A DNA stretch of 14,297 nucleotides from Gammaproteobacteria bacterium (GTDB lineage: Bacteria; Pseudomonadota; Gammaproteobacteria; S012-40): the NCBI GenBank assembly GCA_029879945.1, contig JAOUPJ010000060.1, forward strand, positions 1-14,297, given 5' to 3'. The position numbers were made by a program, and so were the translations under genes. Under the pieces are notes generated by a model. That model was not told the DNA's origin. It did no database searches and worked only from the letters and a program-made list of their open reading frames with translations. Position 1 is the first letter of the stretch, and the number at the start of each line of letters is the position of its first letter. Below are positions 7,090 through 14,007 of this stretch, piece by piece.

Positions 7090-7106
7090 TGCACCATTAT
7101 GGTGCA
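7090..7106. promoter_or_regulatory. NtrC binding site 1 upstream of glnA (perfect palindrome)
   Basis: TGCACCATTATGGTGCA has two perfect 7-bp arms around a 3-base centre, the ideal form of an NtrC enhancer site. It is centred about 138 bp upstream of the predicted glnA start. Its last base lies directly next to the stop codon of the CDF transporter gene (7107-7109). Confidence 0.9.
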
Positions 7107-8267
7107 TTAGACAAACATGGTGATAATTTCGGCGACATCCGGGTCCTTGCGGCCTGCTTGATTGAAGATCTCTTTCAATCGCGCTCCATCAGTCGGTGAT
7201 TTTATACAGTCGAGGGGCAACAATATTTCTACTCGCACCTTGCCGTCAAGATAATGCAGCGTTATTTTTCTAATTTGTTGCGATTCTGGGATGTCGGTCC
7301 AGTTTTGCCTCAATTTTGAGACGAGTTGGTCTCTCATGGGGAGGTGTGTGGACACCATGGCTTGTTCATCGTCCTCCGGGTCGATGTGCACGGTCACATC
7401 GCCCACGTGTCCAATTTTGTGTGTGAGACGGTTCAGCACGTTCTCGCTGATGTGATGCCCTTCAGACACGCTCATTTTTGGGTCATTGACGAGTATGTGA
7501 ACATCCACAAAGGATTGGCCGCCGTGGCTGCGCGTTCTGAGTGAGTGGACGGCCTTTACGCCATTGACGCTCATAATGGCACCGCGTATTTCCTCTATTT
7601 TTTCCGGCTCGATGGCGGTATCGATCAATTCCTTGAGATTATTCCAGACAATATCCCAGCCAACCTTTGCAATCAGCACGCTCACGCCGATAGCGGCGAC
7701 GGCATCGAAGTAGGCAAACCCCATCATACTGCCGGCGATACCGATGAGTGCGACCACTGAAGAGATGGCGTCGGTTCGGTGGTGCCAGGCATTGGCCTTA
7801 AGTAGATTGGAGTGGATCTTTACGGCCACGCGATGGGTGTATTGATACAGAAATTCTTTGGCAAGTATCGAAATAATCGCGGCAACCAGGGCATAGGCGC
7901 TGGGAACGAGTAGGCGTTCGGGCTCCATTAGTCGACTGACGGTGTCGTAGGTGATGCCCGCAGCGACGGCAATCAGGAACACACCCAGAAAGATTGTGAT
8001 GACGGTCTCGATGCGGCCGTGACCATACGGATGGTCTTCGTCGGCCTCTCTCTGGCCGTGTTTGGCGGCGTAAAGTACCACCATATCGCTGATCAAGTCC
8101 GCCAGGGAATGGACCCCATCGGCCACCAGTGCTTGAGACTGGCCCACAAAACCCAACACAATCTTGCCAAAGCCCAGCAACACATTGATCACTGCGCCCA
8201 CTATGGTGACGCGCTTTACCTGCGCATATCGATCATTGGGCGTGGCTGTGGGGCTGGAATGACTCAT
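7107..8267 (-). CDS. Cation diffusion facilitator metal exporter with extended C-terminus
   Basis: A 386-residue CDF transporter. The N-terminal half has about six hydrophobic segments (about 18-43, 46-67, 88-108, 122-142, 165-185, 188-205). Candidate metal ligands lie in TM2 (D50, H53, D57 in DGVHSLAD) and TM5 (H162 and D166 in HHRTD). A cytoplasmic ferredoxin-like dimerisation domain follows (about 215-297, ending VTVHIDPEDD). CDF proteins exchange cytoplasmic Zn2+, Fe2+, Mn2+ or similar ions for protons; an H-D/H-D site fits zinc best, but selectivity is inferred. About 85 residues beyond the usual end form an extra domain with ITLHYLDGKVRVEILLPL, possibly a second ferredoxin-like unit. 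The ATG overlaps the tusA-like stop by four bases. No terminator follows. Confidence 0.9.
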   Translation of the reverse strand: MSHSSPTATPNDRYAQVKRVTIVGAVINVLLGFGKIVLGFVGQSQALVADGVHSLADLISDMVVLYAAKHGQREADEDHPYGHGRIETVITIFLGVFLIAVAAGITYDTVSRLMEPERLLVPSAYALVAAIISILAKEFLYQYTHRVAVKIHSNLLKANAWHHRTDAISSVVALIGIAGSMMGFAYFDAVAAIGVSVLIAKVGWDIVWNNLKELIDTAIEPEKIEEIRGAIMSVNGVKAVHSLRTRSHGGQSFVDVHILVNDPKMSVSEGHHISENVLNRLTHKIGHVGDVTVHIDPEDDEQAMVSTHLPMRDQLVSKLRQNWTDIPESQQIRKITLHYLDGKVRVEILLPLDCIKSPTDGARLKEIFNQAGRKDPDVAEIITMFV

Positions 8268-8506
8268 CTGGACTGGTTACGCTCGCCGACCTCGATACGG
8301 ATTGTGATATCTCGTCCTTGCTCTGAGATATCTAGTACAGAATGACCGTTTATGCGACACCAGGCAGGTATATCGGCCTTTACGCCGGGGTCGGTTGCCG
8401 TGATTTCCAGCGTTTCACCTACTGTGAGTGTTTTTACATGATTCTGCGTGCGGATTACCGGCATGGGGCAAAGCAGGTTGCGTACATCCAGTTGATGCTG
8501 GCTCAT
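8264..8506 (-). CDS. TusA/SirA-family sulfur carrier protein
   Basis: An 80-residue TusA-fold protein. The family signature is clear: LDVRNLLCPMPVIRTQ, with the CPxP motif whose Cys carries a persulfide, and further on the EITATDPGVKADIPAWCR segment typical of TusA/YeeD-like proteins. These proteins accept sulfur from cysteine desulfurase or other donors and hand it on, for example to tRNA 2-thiouridine synthesis. I chose the ATG at 8506 over an in-frame GTG at 8515 because AGGAG sits nine bases before the ATG and the ATG overlaps the upstream stop (ATGA). Whether this is the true TusA or a paralogue dedicated to the neighbouring PP-loop enzyme cannot be told. The 3' end overlaps the CDF start by four bases. 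Confidence 0.88.
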   Translation of the reverse strand: MSQHQLDVRNLLCPMPVIRTQNHVKTLTVGETLEITATDPGVKADIPAWCRINGHSVLDISEQGRDITIRIEVGERNQSR

Positions 8507-9546
8507 ATGTGCCACTCCTCTGCCATTTCTTCGCTATGGATAGGTGTTACATGCATGGTGGATTTCACCCCATCGAGATTGGATCGTTCCATTGTGACAG
8601 ATACGCCGTTTTTATCCTTGCTAAATCGCGCTGCGATGCGGGCGGCCAGGGCCCAATCGTCTTCATCCAATTTGCCATCGAGCAACACTAAAGGCCCTGG
8701 GCAGCTTAAGGTTCGTAGCGTGGCAAACTGTTTACGGTAGCCTTCGAGAAAATTGTTTTCACCCTCTTCCCGGCCCACGATCATTTTGAAATGGGGACGG
8801 GGGCGGATGTGTCGGCCGATCTTGAGCAGCATGACGTCATCCAGTTCGTAATCGCGGCTATCGCGTGCCTGCCACAGGTCAACCAGGCGCTTGGAATAGT
8901 TTTCGTCGGTGAGAAAACAGCAGCCGCCGGCGGGTTGGGCGTAGTCGTCAAAACCGAATGCCTTGGCCAGGGCGATTTGCGGTTTGCGTCCGCGTCCTGA
9001 AAATTTATGTAACTTGCTACGGTCGACCCAGCCCTCTCTTTCCGGCAGGGTCTCGGGTAAAGACTGGGCACACAGGGGGCGTAGCAGTCTATCCATCGCA
9101 CCAGATTCGCGCGCGATCACAGGCATGGTGTCGCGCCGTTGGGACATGGGTCTTTGGCCGATTACTTCGCCGGTGATGATGAAATCGAAGTCATTTTCGT
9201 GCATCCACTCCAATGCCTTTTTCACCATAAAGCCCTTGCAGTCCAGGCAGGGATTCATATTGCTGCCGTAACCATGTTTAGGATTGATGAGTACGTCTTT
9301 GTATTCTTCCACCACATCGATGATATGTAGAGGCATATCCAGTTGTTCCGCAACCCATAGGGCATTATTGCGCTTTTGCTTTTGTTGATCGCGCTTGCGT
9401 ATGGCGTGAGTGTGCCCTTCTACGCAAAACCCGGTGAAAAAATTGATACCCTCAACATGGATGCCTTGGTTCTTGATGGTCTGGGCGGCTAGCATGGAGT
9501 CCAGCCCGCCGGAAATCAGTGCTACCGCCTTTCGTTGTTTGCTCAT
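8503..9546 (-). CDS. PP-loop ATP pyrophosphatase, ThiI/MnmA-like (predicted RNA thiolation)
   Basis: A 347-residue protein with the PP-loop SGGLDS (12-17) that binds ATP in enzymes activating RNA bases or substrates by adenylation. NPCLDCKGF gives a CxxC (C100, C103), placed like the MnmA catalytic-Cys segment NPC-xxC, followed by DFIITGEVIGQRPMSQ. A second Cys pair lies in PAGGCCFLTD (C209, C210). The tail (about 235-335) resembles the small NFACT-R-type RNA-binding domain described for some ThiI-like proteins; that match is from memory and uncertain. There is no rhodanese domain as in E. coli ThiI and no THUMP domain visible, so sulfur probably comes from a partner. The TusA-like gene overlaps its stop by four bases. 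It is not MnmA itself, and its substrate is unknown. Confidence 0.82.
   Translation of the reverse strand: MSKQRKAVALISGGLDSMLAAQTIKNQGIHVEGINFFTGFCVEGHTHAIRKRDQQKQKRNNALWVAEQLDMPLHIIDVVEEYKDVLINPKHGYGSNMNPCLDCKGFMVKKALEWMHENDFDFIITGEVIGQRPMSQRRDTMPVIARESGAMDRLLRPLCAQSLPETLPEREGWVDRSKLHKFSGRGRKPQIALAKAFGFDDYAQPAGGCCFLTDENYSKRLVDLWQARDSRDYELDDVMLLKIGRHIRPRPHFKMIVGREEGENNFLEGYRKQFATLRTLSCPGPLVLLDGKLDEDDWALAARIAARFSKDKNGVSVTMERSNLDGVKSTMHVTPIHSEEMAEEWHI
8516..8520 (-). promoter_or_regulatory. tusA-like ribosome binding site
   Basis: The minus strand reads AGGAG nine bases before the ATG at 8504-8506, inside the end of the PP-loop gene. It touches the alternative GTG at 8513-8515, which would therefore have no usable Shine-Dalgarno. 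This settles the start. Confidence 0.7.
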
Positions 9547-9621
9547 GAGTACCCTGTGTGTGCTTTGAGTGGAAAAATCTGACGGCCATGTCGTTTAGGT
9601 GCTGTGATTGACAGCGGGCCT

Positions 9622-9650
9622 ATTCTACCAAAAAATGGCTTTATATAAAA
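9622..9650 (-). promoter_or_regulatory. Candidate promoter of the PP-loop/tusA/CDF operon
   Basis: On the minus strand a TAGAAT (-10, 9622-9627) is preceded 17 bases upstream by TTTTAT (-35, 9645-9650). The -10 is good, the -35 weak, and the region is AT-rich. It would give a leader of about 70 bases before the ATG at 9546. The rest of the 129-base gap shows only a 5-bp AT-rich stem and no convincing terminator for the gene upstream. Confidence 0.3.
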
Positions 9651-9675
9651 AGCGTTATGAATTAATTAGTTAGGA

Positions 9676-10254
9676 TTAATGTTTTGACTTGGTCGAAGAG
9701 ATGATCGCTACACTATTGTGTTGTGTCCCTTCTTGCAGCGATTGCAGGGCCATTTTGCTGCCCGTGTCTTGCCACAGTTCCATCGCTGTGAGGGGCTCTA
9801 GCAATGGGGTATCGCTGCCCATGGCACGAACCGCTTGCAGTACGTCCATGAGGGAAACGAAATCTTTGGCTAGTAAATTGTACAGGCTGGCCAGAGAATG
9901 GGCGCTCAGAGTGGAGAGTTGGTTATAGGCACTTTGCCCTATTTTGACGAAATAACTGACTTTTACCCGCTTTTTCTCTGCACGATTGGGGAAAAATCCG
10001 GAATATAGCAAGCATTGATCTCCTACGTCACGCAATTGCTCGCAGCGCAATGAGCCGGAGGCGCTGGCACTGCGTAGGAAGTCCAGGGCGATTACCCGGT
10101 TAACCAATTCGGTCCTTTCCAGAAAGCGCATGAGCAGAAAGACAAGGTAGCTTTCCTGGTCTTCATTCAGAGAAAGCTGACAGGAGCTACAGGCTTCGTT
10201 AATAAGGGCCTGCCACTGGGCAACGGAGGTCGGTTTTAAAACGAGTTCAGTCAT
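9676..10254 (-). CDS. Hypothetical protein (about 192 aa), no recognised domain
   Basis: A soluble, largely helical-looking protein with no signal peptide or membrane segment. Features seen are a start of MTELVLKPTSVAQWQALI, a CSSC pair (C22, C25), further cysteines near 71 and 81, a compact hydrophobic stretch SYLVFLLMRFL (about 35-45), a basic patch RAEKKRVKVSYFVKIG (about 91-106) and a Ser-rich polar tail. I do not recognise the family and assign no function. The ATG at 10254 is preferred to an in-frame TTG at 10275, although the nearest AGGA-like sequence is about 13 bases away. It is divergent from glyQ across 169 bp and 129 bp upstream of the PP-loop gene on the same strand. The clean start and uninterrupted frame argue that it is real. 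Confidence 0.7.
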   Translation of the reverse strand: MTELVLKPTSVAQWQALINEACSSCQLSLNEDQESYLVFLLMRFLERTELVNRVIALDFLRSASASGSLRCEQLRDVGDQCLLYSGFFPNRAEKKRVKVSYFVKIGQSAYNQLSTLSAHSLASLYNLLAKDFVSLMDVLQAVRAMGSDTPLLEPLTAMELWQDTGSKMALQSLQEGTQHNSVAIISSTKSKH

Positions 10255-10350
10255 AAGATAAAGACTATCCTTCAACTATTAGACCATCGACAGCTCAGGC
10301 AGCTCCCTTTAGTTGAATTTGGCACTAGGTAATTGATAATCTGTCGTTTT

Positions 10351-10382
10351 TTGTACAAATCTAAACGCCGAAACGGTATACT
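10351..10382 (+). promoter_or_regulatory. Candidate promoter of glyQS
   Basis: A good -10 hexamer TATACT (10377-10382) lies about 40 bases before the glyQ ATG. The best upstream match is TTGTAC (10351-10356), but the 20-base spacing is longer than the optimal 17. The -35 overlaps a TTTGTACAAA palindrome. No T-box or other leader structure is visible in the 169-base divergent gap. Confidence 0.3.
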
Positions 10383-10423
10383 TACGCTCCGGATTTTGCC
10401 GAGTGCCGAGAGTTATTAGTTAA

Positions 10424-11341
10424 ATGACTGTTTCCAAACGAGATTTGTCTACCTTTCAGGGCCTGATCATGGCCTTGCAGGATTATTGGAGCAAACAGGG
10501 CTGCGTGATCCTGCAGCCCCTGGATATGGAGGTGGGTGCGGGCACGTTTCACCCCGCCACGTTCCTCAGGGCCATTGGTCCTGAATCCTGGAGTGCGGCC
10601 TATGTGCAGCCCTCCCGACGACCCACAGACGGTCGCTACGGGGAAAATCCAAATCGATTACAGCACTATTACCAGTTTCAGGTAGTCATCAAGCCTTCGC
10701 CCAAGGAAATACAGGAACTGTATCTGGGTTCCCTCAAGATGCTGGGTTTTGATCCCCTGGTGCACGATATCCGTTTCGTCGAAGACGATTGGGAGTCGCC
10801 CACGCTGGGTGCCTGGGGCCTGGGCTGGGAAGTGTGGCTCAATGGCATGGAAGTGACCCAATTTACCTATTTCCAACAGGTGGGCGGACTGGATTGCTCA
10901 CCCGTCACGGGTGAAATCACCTACGGCCTGGAGCGACTGGCCATGTATATCCAGGGCGTGGAAAATGTCTACGACCTGACCTGGACTGACGGGCCCCTGG
11001 GTCGCGTCACCTATGGCGATGTGTTCCATCAAAACGAGGTGGAGATGTCTACCTACAATTTTGAACAGGCCGATGTGGCATCCCTGTTTCAGTGGTTCGA
11101 TACCTGCGAATCCGAGAGCAAGCGACTGGTGGAGACCAACCTGCCCTTGCCCGCCTATGAAATGGTTTTGAAGGCCTCCCACACGTTTAATTTACTCGAC
11201 GCGCGTCATGCCATCTCGGTGACCGAGCGTCAGCGTTTCATTGGCCGCGTACGCACCCTGGCCAAGGCCGTAGCCGAGGCCTATTACGCCGAGCGTGAGC
11301 GGCTGGGCTTCCCCATGGCAAAACAGGGGGACCAGGCATGA
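10424..11341 (+). CDS. glyQ: Glycyl-tRNA synthetase alpha subunit
   Basis: A 305-residue catalytic alpha chain of the bacterial alpha2beta2 glycyl-tRNA synthetase. Nearly the entire family signature is present: TFQGLIMALQDYWSKQGC near the N-terminus, PLDMEVGAGTFHPATFLRAIGPE, the YVQPSRRPTDGRYGENPNR class II motif region, HYYQFQVVIKPSP and WEVWLNGMEVTQFTYFQQ. It activates glycine with ATP and charges tRNA-Gly together with GlyS. The length matches the family (about 300-320). The start agrees with family N-termini, though the Shine-Dalgarno is weak. Its stop overlaps the glyS start by four bases, so the two chains are translationally coupled. Confidence 0.98.
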   Translation: MTVSKRDLSTFQGLIMALQDYWSKQGCVILQPLDMEVGAGTFHPATFLRAIGPESWSAAYVQPSRRPTDGRYGENPNRLQHYYQFQVVIKPSPKEIQELYLGSLKMLGFDPLVHDIRFVEDDWESPTLGAWGLGWEVWLNGMEVTQFTYFQQVGGLDCSPVTGEITYGLERLAMYIQGVENVYDLTWTDGPLGRVTYGDVFHQNEVEMSTYNFEQADVASLFQWFDTCESESKRLVETNLPLPAYEMVLKASHTFNLLDARHAISVTERQRFIGRVRTLAKAVAEAYYAERERLGFPMAKQGDQA

Positions 11342-13413
11342 GCACAAAACAGGATTTTCTATTTGAGCTGGGTACCGAAGAGCTGCCACCCAAGGCGCTG
11401 GCCAGACTGGCTCAGGCCCTGGCCGAGGGTGTTTGTCAGCGTCTTAGTGAGGCGGAACTGGGCTTTGGTGAGGTGGAGAGTTTTGCCACCCCACGTCGCC
11501 TGGCGCTCGTCATCAAAGATCTGGAATCCCAGCAGGCCGATAAAGAGGTGCTGCGCAAAGGGCCCGCGTTAACGGCGGCCTTCAAGGAAGACGGCACCCC
11601 CACACCCGCCGCGCAGGGCTTTGCCCGCTCCTGTGGTGTTTCGGTAGATGCCCTGGAAAAACTGGAGACAGCCGAGGGGGCCTGGTTGGCCCATAACAGC
11701 AAGGTGGCAGGACAATCCACACCTGCTCTATTGCCCGAATTTTTCGAGCAGGCGCTAAATCGTTTGCCTATCCCTAAACGTATGCGCTGGGGTAGCAATA
11801 CGCATCAATTCGTTCGACCCGTGCATTGGCTGGTGATGTTGTATGGGGAAGACGTGGTGCCCTGTTCCATGTTGGGCTTGAATGCGGGACGCGTCACCTT
11901 TGGCCACCGTTTCCATCATCCCAGCGAGCTGCACATCCCGCGTCCTGCCGAGTATGCCGTGCTGCTGGAATCCGAAGGGCACGTGTTGCCCCGATTCGAA
12001 AGGCGCAAACTCACCATCAGGGCCCAGGTCGAAGAGGCTGCCCTGAAACTGGGTGGCAAGGCCGTTATCGATGAAGACTTGTTAGACGAGGTCACTGCCC
12101 TGGTGGAATGGCCCGCTGCCATTACCGGTAGTTTTGATGCCCGGTTTTTAGAATTACCCCCAGAAGTGCTCATTGCCGTAATGGAAGGGCATCAACGCTA
12201 CTTCCACGTGGTGGATGACAAGGGTGCTTTGCTGCCCAATTTTATTACCGTGGCAAATATCGTGAGTAAAGACCCTGCGCAAGTGAGCGCTGGCAATGAG
12301 CGAGTCATTTTGCCGCGCCTGTCTGATGCAGAATTTTTCTGGCGTCGAGACTGCGATACGCCCTTGTTTGATCTGGTTTCCCGCTTGAACCAGGTGGTGT
12401 TCCAGAAAAAATTGGGAACCGTGCTGGAGAAGGTCAATCGTGTAACCCGGCTCGCCGCCAGTATCGCCAAAGAACTGGGTGCTGATAGCGCCAAGTGTGA
12501 AAGGGCCGCGCAGCTGGCCAAGGCCGATTTGATGACAGGCATGGTGGGTGAATTTCCCGAGCTGCAAGGCATCATGGGGAGCTATTACGCCAAGGTGTCC
12601 AAGGAAGACGAGTCCGTCGCTGCGGCCATAGCGGATCACTATCGTCCCCGTTTTGCGGGCGATGAAGTGGCTACAGAGTCCACCGCCTACACAGTCGCCA
12701 TTGCCGACAAACTGGATACCGTGGTGGGTATTTTCGGTATCGGCCAGATTCCTTCGGGTGAAAAAGACCCCTTTGCCCTGCGTCGTGCGGCCTTGGGCAT
12801 TCAGCGCACCCTGATCGAAAACAAGCTGAACCTGAACCTGTCTCATATGATTGCGGATGCCATCAAGGGATTCGACAAGGGTGTGATCCAAAAAGACACC
12901 GCTAAACTGGTCTATGCCTTCATGATGGATAGACTGCGCAGTTACTACGCCGATCAAGGCTACCGACCCGATGAGTTCGAGGCCGTGCTGGAGACCGAGG
13001 TTTCTTCCTCCTTTGATTTTGAACAAAGGCTGAAGGCCGTTCACGAATTTAGAGCATTGGCAGAGTCGGCCAGTCTGGCTGCGGCGAACAAGCGTTGTCG
13101 TAATATCTTGCGCAAGAACGAAGAGACAGTCCCTGCCAGGATCGATCCCGCTCTGTTTGAAGGTGAGCAGGAGCAGTCCCTGGCCAAGGCCCTGGAGCAA
13201 ATGGATCAGACATGCGCGGCATCCTTAAAGGACAAAGACTATACCGCTGCCCTAAAGACCATGGCAGCACTCAGAGAGCCGGTGGATCAGTTTTTCGATT
13301 CGGTCATGGTCATGGCAGACAATAAATCAGTGCGACTCAATCGCCTGGCCTTGTTGAGTAAGCTGGAATCCTTGTTCCTGCAAGTGGCCGATATTTCACG
13401 TTTGCAGGACTAG
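11338..13413 (+). CDS. glyS: Glycyl-tRNA synthetase beta subunit
   Basis: A 691-residue beta chain, the usual size (E. coli 689). It has the N-terminal FLFELGTEELPPKAL, the KRMRWGSNTHQFVRPVHWL region (about 142-160), the EGHQRYFHV segment, an HD-like central region around LMTGMVGEFPELQGIMG, and a C-terminal DALR-type anticodon-binding end with NRLALLSKLESLFLQVADISRL. GlyS supplies tRNA recognition to the GlyQ catalytic subunit. The ATG overlaps the glyQ stop (ATGA). The gmhB GTG follows four bases after the stop. A long open frame on the opposite strand inside this gene is a composition effect. Confidence 0.98.
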   Translation: MSTKQDFLFELGTEELPPKALARLAQALAEGVCQRLSEAELGFGEVESFATPRRLALVIKDLESQQADKEVLRKGPALTAAFKEDGTPTPAAQGFARSCGVSVDALEKLETAEGAWLAHNSKVAGQSTPALLPEFFEQALNRLPIPKRMRWGSNTHQFVRPVHWLVMLYGEDVVPCSMLGLNAGRVTFGHRFHHPSELHIPRPAEYAVLLESEGHVLPRFERRKLTIRAQVEEAALKLGGKAVIDEDLLDEVTALVEWPAAITGSFDARFLELPPEVLIAVMEGHQRYFHVVDDKGALLPNFITVANIVSKDPAQVSAGNERVILPRLSDAEFFWRRDCDTPLFDLVSRLNQVVFQKKLGTVLEKVNRVTRLAASIAKELGADSAKCERAAQLAKADLMTGMVGEFPELQGIMGSYYAKVSKEDESVAAAIADHYRPRFAGDEVATESTAYTVAIADKLDTVVGIFGIGQIPSGEKDPFALRRAALGIQRTLIENKLNLNLSHMIADAIKGFDKGVIQKDTAKLVYAFMMDRLRSYYADQGYRPDEFEAVLETEVSSSFDFEQRLKAVHEFRALAESASLAAANKRCRNILRKNEETVPARIDPALFEGEQEQSLAKALEQMDQTCAASLKDKDYTAALKTMAALREPVDQFFDSVMVMADNKSVRLNRLALLSKLESLFLQVADISRLQD

Positions 13414-13417
13414 GGAC

Positions 13418-13975
13418 GTGTCTGGCCAGAAGTGCATAGTTCTGGATCGTGATGGTGTCATCAATTTTGACTCGGATGAATACATCAAATCGCTGGTGGA
13501 ATGGAGACCTATACCCGGCAGTATTGAGGCCATGGCCCGCCTGTATAAGGCAGGCTATCGCATCCTGGTGATGACCAATCAGTCCGGGCTGGCACGCGGC
13601 TATTTTTCGGCGAACGAGCTGAATGCCATGCATGATGAGCTACATCGTTTGCTGGCCGCCCTGGGTGCAAAAGTGGATGCAATCTTTTATTGCCCCCATG
13701 GGCCTGATGATCATTGTGACTGCAGGAAACCCAGGCCGGGCCTATTCACACGGGCAGCGGAGAGTTTGGCGGTGGACTTGGCGGGTGTGCCCGCCATCGG
13801 TGACTCCTTCCGTGATCTGGAGGCGGCCAGGGCAGTCGGAGCTTGCCCCGTTTTGGTGCGTACTGGTAAGGGCGAGCGGACTATTGCAAAAAACACTCAA
13901 CAATTGGCTGACTGGAATATGCCAATATTTGATGATTTGAGTGCAGCAGTGGATGATCTGCTTTCAAGAGACTAA
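13418..13975 (+). CDS. gmhB: D-glycero-D-manno-heptose 1,7-bisphosphate 7-phosphatase
   Basis: A 185-residue HAD-superfamily phosphatase. It shows the nucleophile motif VLDRDGVIN (D10, D12), motif II TNQSG (about 53-57), the zinc-site cysteines/histidine C92-x-H94 and C100-x-C102 followed by RKPRPG, and motif IV IGDSFRDLEAA. It removes the C7 phosphate from heptose bisphosphate in the ADP-heptose pathway for LPS inner core. The zinc loop between H94 and C100 is shorter than in E. coli GmhB, where the second Cys pair lies near 107/109. The start is GTG, four bases after the glyS stop, with only a weak Shine-Dalgarno, suggesting coupling. glyQ-glyS-gmhB-acyltransferase is also the Pseudomonas order. 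Confidence 0.94.
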   Translation: MSGQKCIVLDRDGVINFDSDEYIKSLVEWRPIPGSIEAMARLYKAGYRILVMTNQSGLARGYFSANELNAMHDELHRLLAALGAKVDAIFYCPHGPDDHCDCRKPRPGLFTRAAESLAVDLAGVPAIGDSFRDLEAARAVGACPVLVRTGKGERTIAKNTQQLADWNMPIFDDLSAAVDDLLSRD

Positions 13976-14007
13976 GAAAATCACGTTAGGATGATAAAAT
14001 ACTCGTC

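Larger units (their letters stand above)
6894..7106. other. glnA control region (213 bp without a gene)
   Basis: This gap holds the complete glnA regulatory set: GGAGG ribosome site (about 6902-6907), the sigma-54 promoter at 6971-6986, and NtrC sites at 7060-7076 and 7090-7106. I found no convincing intrinsic terminator for the CDF operon that ends at 7107, so readthrough into glnA is possible. The perfect NtrC site could form a small RNA stem, but no T-run follows it. Confidence 0.7.

Noticed and set aside
9638..9653. AT-rich hairpin GCTTT...AAAGC as a terminator of the hypothetical gene
   Set aside because: The stem is only 5 bp, almost all A/T, with no following T-run; it overlaps the candidate promoter region instead.
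10255..10275. TTG start giving seven more residues to the hypothetical protein
   Set aside because: No ribosome site precedes the TTG, and the ATG seven codons later begins a more natural N-terminus.
10350..10359. TTTGTACAAA palindrome between glyQ and the hypothetical gene as an operator
   Set aside because: It is short and low in information; such 10-bp palindromes occur by chance in AT-rich gaps.
12154..13200. 348-residue open frame on the minus strand inside glyS
   Set aside because: It is fully antisense to a conserved, full-length glyS. The His/Gln/Gly-rich translation is typical of a complementary frame, and no start context is seen.
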